NCBI RefSeq assembly: GCF_024346675.1
Contig: NZ_AP024850.1
Coordinates: 3,038,001 to 3,102,000 of the forward strand
Length of the DNA stretch: 64,000 nt
DNA from: Photobacterium sanguinicancri
GTDB taxonomy: Bacteria > Pseudomonadota > Gammaproteobacteria > Enterobacterales > Vibrionaceae
Reading direction: 5' to 3'
The position numbers were made by a program, and so were the translations under genes. This document shows, piece by piece, positions 60,053 through 64,000 of this stretch. The notes under the pieces are model-generated. The model was not told the origin of the DNA, ran no database searches, and was given only the letters and a program-made list of their open reading frames with translations. Numbering within the stretch: the first letter of the stretch is position 1; every line of letters starts with the position of its first letter.

Positions 60053-61498
60053 TTATCTCTTGCTGCTGGGATCATCCTTATTCTGATCCCAAATACCTTC
60101 TTCAAGCTGAGCATGCAGTTCAGGGTAGTCTTTACTATCAAATGTGGGGACTTTCCCTTGCGCCAACTGTTTATTGTAATCCGTTGCCAGCTTCACTACA
60201 GTGCCCGATAAGAGCACTATCGCCACCAGGTTGATAATGGCCATCATCCCCATCGATACATCAGCCATCGCCCATACAGTGGGTAGATCCGCTACCGCGC
60301 CAAACATCACCATACCCAACACCACCACACGGAATACATTTAAGCCCGCTTTATGATTATGCTCTAAGAAGATCAGGTTTGTTTCAGCGTAAGAATAATT
60401 CGCAACCAATGACGTAAAAGCAAAGAAGAAAATGGCTACAGCGATAAAAATAGCGCCCCAATCACCCACTTGCGAACTCAGTGCACGCTGCGTTAACTCA
60501 ATACCCGTCACCTCACCGTGCGGTACATATTCACCGGACATCAAGATAATTGCGACAGTCGAAGAACAAATGACAATGGTATCCATAAATACGCCCAGCA
60601 TTTGCACATAACCTTGTGATGCAGGGTGTGGTGGATACGGTGTCGCAGAAGCCGCGGCATTCGGTGCCGAACCCATACCTGCTTCGTTCGAGAATAGTCC
60701 ACGCTTAAGGCCATTAATCATACCTTGCGCAATGGTGTAACCCAGCGCACCAGAGGCCGCTTCTTCCAAGCCAAACGCACTGCGGAAAATTAACATCAGT
60801 ACATCAGGTAACTTTTCAATGTTAATCGCCATGATGTACATCGCGATCAACAAGTAAAACAATGCCATCGTTGGAACAAGTAACTCTGCTGTACGCGCAA
60901 TTGTCCGCATACCACCAAAGATAATGAAACCTGCCATAACCACCAAAGCGATACCGACATACATCGGATTCCAACCAAAGGCGACATTCATTGCTTGCGT
61001 AATAGAGTTGGCTTGCACCGAGTTAAAAACGAGGCCGAAAGCAATGATCAAACAAATGGAGAATACGACGCCCATCCAGCGCATACCCAGACCTTTTTCC
61101 ATGTAATAGGCCGGGCCACCACGATAATTACCTTCATCATCGCGCGTCTTATACAGTTGCGCTAGCGCACTTTCTGCAAATGCAGTTGCCATACCTAGCA
61201 TCGCAATTAGCCACATCCAAAAAATGGCTCCAGGGCCACCTAACGTCAGGGCAACAGCAACACCAGCCATATTCCCCGTACCAACACGGGCTGCAAGGCT
61301 AGTACACAATGCTTGAAATGATGAGATTCCAGACTTGTCTGACTTACGGCTGTTCTTCATCACACTAAACATATGGCCAAAGTGACGGAACTGAATAAAC
61401 CCAAGACGGTAAGTAAAGTAGACACCTACCCCAATAAGGAGGTAAATAAGTACGGAACCCCATAACAGATCGTTTAAGAAGTTAATCTGACTTGTCAC
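60053..61498 (-). CDS. Alanine/glycine:cation symporter (AGCS family)
   Basis: The 481-residue inner-membrane protein imports alanine or glycine with Na+. Family segments visible include FQALCTSLAARVGTGNMAGVAVAL (about residues 57-80), GGPGAIFWMWLIAMLGMATAFAESALAQ (in parts) and GLFSNEAGMGSAPNAAASA (about 275-293). About ten transmembrane helices are expected. The start is GTG at 61498, four bases after GAGGGGG; a longer frame from an ATG at 61519 contains that ribosome binding site within it and is rejected. Substrate (Ala versus Gly) is not resolved. Confidence 0.92.
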   Translation of the reverse strand: MTSQINFLNDLLWGSVLIYLLIGVGVYFTYRLGFIQFRHFGHMFSVMKNSRKSDKSGISSFQALCTSLAARVGTGNMAGVAVALTLGGPGAIFWMWLIAMLGMATAFAESALAQLYKTRDDEGNYRGGPAYYMEKGLGMRWMGVVFSICLIIAFGLVFNSVQANSITQAMNVAFGWNPMYVGIALVVMAGFIIFGGMRTIARTAELLVPTMALFYLLIAMYIMAINIEKLPDVLMLIFRSAFGLEEAASGALGYTIAQGMINGLKRGLFSNEAGMGSAPNAAASATPYPPHPASQGYVQMLGVFMDTIVICSSTVAIILMSGEYVPHGEVTGIELTQRALSSQVGDWGAIFIAVAIFFFAFTSLVANYSYAETNLIFLEHNHKAGLNVFRVVVLGMVMFGAVADLPTVWAMADVSMGMMAIINLVAIVLLSGTVVKLATDYNKQLAQGKVPTFDSKDYPELHAQLEEGIWDQNKDDPSSKR

Positions 61499-62230
61499 GT
61501 TTCCCCCTCTATAAATCATAAAAATAGAAATAATTCTGCGTTCAAAGTGAACCAGAATACGTAAAATTATTCGTGGTTGTTTAACACAACCTTAGTTGTT
61601 GTTATGTGTTTGCGGTACAACACCGTAGACAAATAAGCGTACTGTCAGCACTTCATAAAAAATAAAAAGGCTGATTTATGATGCGTTGATCACTGACCAA
61701 GCAACTGATGGCGGGTGATCATGCCAAAGAAAAGGCTATCAACGCAATATGCAGCAAAATGCACACCACTGCAAAACTCTTCCATTATGACCATTTGAGA
61801 ACAGCTTCACTAACGACCAATTGCAACATTTTACCTAACAATGTGCAACACACTATTATCAATGAATTTAAGTGGTAGTCACCGCATAAAAAGCAGACAC
61901 CGAAAAAGTGAATAACATACCAGTACTTCTGGGCTTGTAACACGCGTATTACTCGGTTCCCACCTATAAATCTGCAGTCAAAAAAACATTAATTTCAATA
62001 CGTTTAGCACCCTTCGCAAACGTTTACCTTGCGCATTTTTTCACCAGTCAGATTGCGATTGAGAAGTCGGCCACATAAAAACTTCATATAACGATAACAT
62101 TTGCGAAATACATCAATTTTATTTTATTTGTCAGTGTGCTATTTAACTAGAAGGCAATCTGGCTATTTCGTCAGCAGTTTATCTGTATCGGTCAGATTGC
62201 TTCATCCCTGTAAGGAAAGAGGTGCTAATT
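61499..62230. other. Long non-coding region between the AGCS gene and the DUF3545 gene
   Basis: No gene is seen in 730 bases. Visible structure: a GGTTGT/ACAACC hairpin near 61583-61600; GATCAC/GTGATC repeats near 61688-61720; a PurR-like palindrome (separate entry); and the sequence GTCAGATTGC twice (62047-62056 and 62191-62200) with one complementary GCAATCTG (62154-62161) between them, which allows two alternative stems upstream of the DUF3545 ribosome binding site. I checked for a tandem glycine riboswitch before the symporter and did not find its CCGAAGG core. Confidence 0.45.
62014..62029. promoter_or_regulatory. PurR-like operator
   Basis: TCGCAAACGTTTACCT matches the E. coli PurR pattern ANGCAANCGNTTNCNT at all fixed positions but the first. 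No purine gene is adjacent; it lies about 200 bases before the DUF3545 gene and 515 before the AGCS gene. Confidence 0.4.
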
Positions 62231-62413
62231 ATGGATAACTATGCATTCGACGACATTCTTGCAATCGAACGTCCCGCTCGTGCTAGCCGCGGTAAACCGG
62301 TTAAACGTAAATGGCGTGAAATTGAAGCCTTGAAAGATAAACAACGACTACAAAAGGAACTTGAAGGTATCGATATGCTGAGAGACATCTCAGACGATCT
62401 TCTTGACTATTAA
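62231..62413 (+). CDS. DUF3545 family small protein
   Basis: The 60-residue cytosolic protein has a short acidic N terminus, a basic centre RASRGKPVKRKWREIEALKD (about residues 16-36) and a helical, charged C terminus. The KRKWREIEA core is what I recall of DUF3545 proteins of Vibrio and Shewanella; function unknown. The ATG at 62231 has GAGGTG six bases upstream; an ATG-like earlier codon at 62222 lies within the ribosome binding site. Confidence 0.75.
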   Translation: MDNYAFDDILAIERPARASRGKPVKRKWREIEALKDKQRLQKELEGIDMLRDISDDLLDY

Positions 62414-62426
62414 CCGCACAAACGTA

Positions 62427-62450
62427 CAAGCGCCAATCATTGGCGCTTGC
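62427..62450 (+). terminator. Terminator-like hairpin after the DUF3545 gene
   Basis: CAAGCGCCAAT/ATTGGCGCTTG forms a tight stem, but the T tract after it is weak. Confidence 0.65.
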
Positions 62451-62509
62451 CTTCAATTTGGCAGCATTATTGAAAGGTTCCCATTCGTTGAATTCGAACG
62501 ATTAGATGA

Positions 62510-63049
62510 TTAAACAGAGGCAACTAATCGTTCATGTAAACGCTGATAACGAGGTAATACTTGATCACCAAATAAAGGATCACATTCGCACTCTTGGTAA
62601 CGTTCGCCCACGGCGATCCAATCTTGCGTCGTAAAGTGACGGCGGATTAAAGGAAAAACGTATTTTTCTTCAAACTCTAAATGTGCTCGTTGGCGAGTAA
62701 CAAACTGATTCAGTTTATCGGCAAAGACATCAAGTGGGATCACGGCATCCATTAAAATCATATCAACAGCATCTGCAAAAGCTTCAGTTAATTGCGACAA
62801 GTCATGATGCTCTACATCCAGCTTTTCCATCACCCCTTTATCGGCATACTTCTCTTGGTAATACTGATAAATCACATCTTCTTTCGGATGATGACAACAC
62901 TCAGCATGCTTATGAAGATACTCAACAATGTCTTTAATCAAACTATAATTGACGGGTTGGCCTTGCTGAATAGCATGAAGCTTTTGCTCCAAAATACATA
63001 ATAAGCGGTTAATGTAACCATGTTCAGTGTGAATTTTATCTAACATCAT
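62510..63049 (-). CDS. Hemerythrin-like domain protein
   Basis: The 179-residue cytosolic protein is a four-helix hemerythrin fold that could bind a di-iron centre. Candidate ligands are visible in order: HTEHGYINRLL (about residues 6-16), HHPKEDVIY (about 53-61), VEHHDLSQL (about 80-88) and HLEFEEKYVFPL (about 118-129). Roles of this family include O2, NO or iron sensing and Fe-S repair; which applies is unknown. GGAGGT precedes the ATG pair at 63049/63046, which decides the start over a longer frame from 63124. Confidence 0.85.
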   Translation of the reverse strand: MMLDKIHTEHGYINRLLCILEQKLHAIQQGQPVNYSLIKDIVEYLHKHAECCHHPKEDVIYQYYQEKYADKGVMEKLDVEHHDLSQLTEAFADAVDMILMDAVIPLDVFADKLNQFVTRQRAHLEFEEKYVFPLIRRHFTTQDWIAVGERYQECECDPLFGDQVLPRYQRLHERLVASV

Positions 63050-63239
63050 ACTTACCTCCCAGCTAACCTTCCTTGATAGCATCCGAGCATCATTACTCTC
63101 TGATCCTTGAAGCAGTGTTACCAAGCTAAACCCATGTTTAGCTCGATATAACTTAAGCGTATTAAAGGAAGTGAAAGGATGGATTGATCTTGATTATTCA
63201 ATCACCAATACAAATAAAACCACCGAAAATGAATAAATA

Positions 63240-63926
63240 TTAAGCAATATCTTTTAAGTGCCAATCAATCTCTGACTTATTCATCTGCGACAGCAGGGTA
63301 TTTGTCTGGGAGAAATGCTGACAACCAAAGAAACCACGGTACGCAGACAGGGGTGACGGGTGAGCCGAGGTCAAAACGTGGTGACGAGTCGTATCAATTT
63401 GCTTTCCTTTTTTCTGTGCGTGCGCGCCCCACAGCAAAAAGACAAGGCCTTCAGCCTGTGAATTCAACGCCTCAATGACATGATCGGTAAACGTTTCCCA
63501 ACCAATTTTGGCATGCGAGTGGGCCTTACCCTGCTCAACCGTCAGTACGGTATTAAGTAACAAAACACCTTGCTGAGCCCAAGGCTGTAGATAGCCATGG
63601 TTAGGGATAATAAAGCCATCAATGTCGGTCGCTAATTCTTTATACATATTCGCGAGTGAGGGGGGTGTTTTGACTCCAGGTAATACAGAAAAACTCAGGC
63701 CGTGTGCTTGATGAGGGCCGTGGTAGGGATCTTGCCCTAAAATGACAACTTTCACTTGATCAAAAGGCGTAGAATCAAACGCATTAAATACATCAGCTTC
63801 AGGTGGGAATATGGCCTTGCCTGCCGCACGCTGATTCGCGACATAGTCTTCAATATGCGTAAAGTATTCTTTAGTGCTTTCTTGCGAAAATAAGGTTTGC
63901 CAGTTGAAAGTGTGAATCATGAGCAT
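63240..63926 (-). CDS. ung: Uracil-DNA glycosylase
   Basis: Ung removes uracil from DNA as the first step of base excision repair. The 228-residue family 1 enzyme shows the water-activating loop [18 protein letters not shown] (about residues 64-81), the uracil-recognition [17 protein letters not shown] (about 122-138) and the minor-groove loop [14 protein letters not shown] (about 190-203). Starts at 63926 and 63920 are both possible and differ by two residues. Confidence 0.97.
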   Translation of the reverse strand: MLMIHTFNWQTLFSQESTKEYFTHIEDYVANQRAAGKAIFPPEADVFNAFDSTPFDQVKVVILGQDPYHGPHQAHGLSFSVLPGVKTPPSLANMYKELATDIDGFIIPNHGYLQPWAQQGVLLLNTVLTVEQGKAHSHAKIGWETFTDHVIEALNSQAEGLVFLLWGAHAQKKGKQIDTTRHHVLTSAHPSPLSAYRGFFGCQHFSQTNTLLSQMNKSEIDWHLKDIA

Positions 63927-64000
63927 GTCCTACAACCAATAATAATGACCCGTATTTTACCGAGCCATTATAATAAGGACAGCGAATCATTTGTGTGGCA

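Noticed and set aside
61499..62000. Tandem glycine riboswitch before the AGCS symporter, as known for a V. cholerae homologue
   Set aside because: The conserved GGAGAG and CCGAAGG elements are not present on the minus strand of this region.

Overview
The window is an almost gap-free stretch of core chromosome from a Vibrionaceae gammaproteobacterium, most likely Photobacterium. This rests on the OmpU-type porin beside greA/dacB, the presence of HlyU, NptA and VpsR, moderate-to-low GC with AT-rich spacers, and gene order. The blocks rlmE-ftsH-folP-glmM, dapB-carA-carB, murJ/ribF-ileS-lspA-fkpB-ispH, rppH-ptsP-lgt-thyA and xerD-dsbC-recJ-prfB-lysS match the gammaproteobacterial arrangement recalled from E. 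coli and Vibrio. I saw no insertion sequence, prophage, CRISPR array, tRNA or rRNA.

Layout. 1-4570: glmM (5' part only), folP, ftsH and a damaged rlmE on the minus strand, then yhbY on plus. 4645-8320: greA, an OmpU-like porin, dacB. 8400-15540: a short MgtE-type Mg2+ transporter with a structured leader, then carB, carA and dapB. 15695-19993: an RND efflux pump pair. 20088-28090: the ispH/fkpB/lspA/ileS/ribF/murJ block and rpsT. 28169-32622: hlyU, nhaR, a small exported protein, nhaA and the Na+/phosphate transporter nptA. 32792-39788: thyA, lgt, a TSUP permease, ptsP, rppH, and mutH across a DnaA-box-rich spacer. 39811-46524: a small conserved protein, tas, a DUF1127 protein, a LysR/PACE efflux pair, vpsR and a dicarboxylate/glutamate symporter. 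46989-55111: a lipoprotein, lysS, prfB (programmed frameshift), recJ, dsbC, xerD, fldB. 55241-63926: brnQ, trmN6, srmB, yaaA, an AGCS alanine/glycine symporter, a DUF3545 protein, a hemerythrin-like protein and ung.

The genes serve housekeeping roles: cell wall and lipoprotein maturation (glmM, dacB, murJ, lspA, lgt), translation (ileS, lysS, prfB, rpsT, yhbY, trmN6), DNA repair and recombination (mutH, ung, recJ, xerD), folate/thymidylate and pyrimidine/arginine supply (folP, thyA, carAB), ion balance typical of a marine bacterium (nhaA/nhaR, nptA, MgtE, several Na+ symporters), and stress or surface regulation (hlyU, vpsR, ptsP).

The observations most worth a second look are: (1) rlmE carries a frameshift, an in-frame stop and two Gly-to-Ser changes in its SAM motif, so it looks like a pseudogene next to an intact ftsH; (2) the CBS-less mgtE gene has a long structured leader encoding a 17-residue Asp/Pro-containing peptide with a good ribosome binding site, resembling the MgtL type of Mg2+ control; (3) the rppH-mutH spacer holds a cluster of DnaA boxes at the position where E. 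coli has DARS2; (4) a 22-residue ORF with a near-perfect ribosome binding site precedes the DUF1127 gene; (5) there is a perfect inverted repeat with a T-N11-A core between a LysR gene and a PACE efflux gene.
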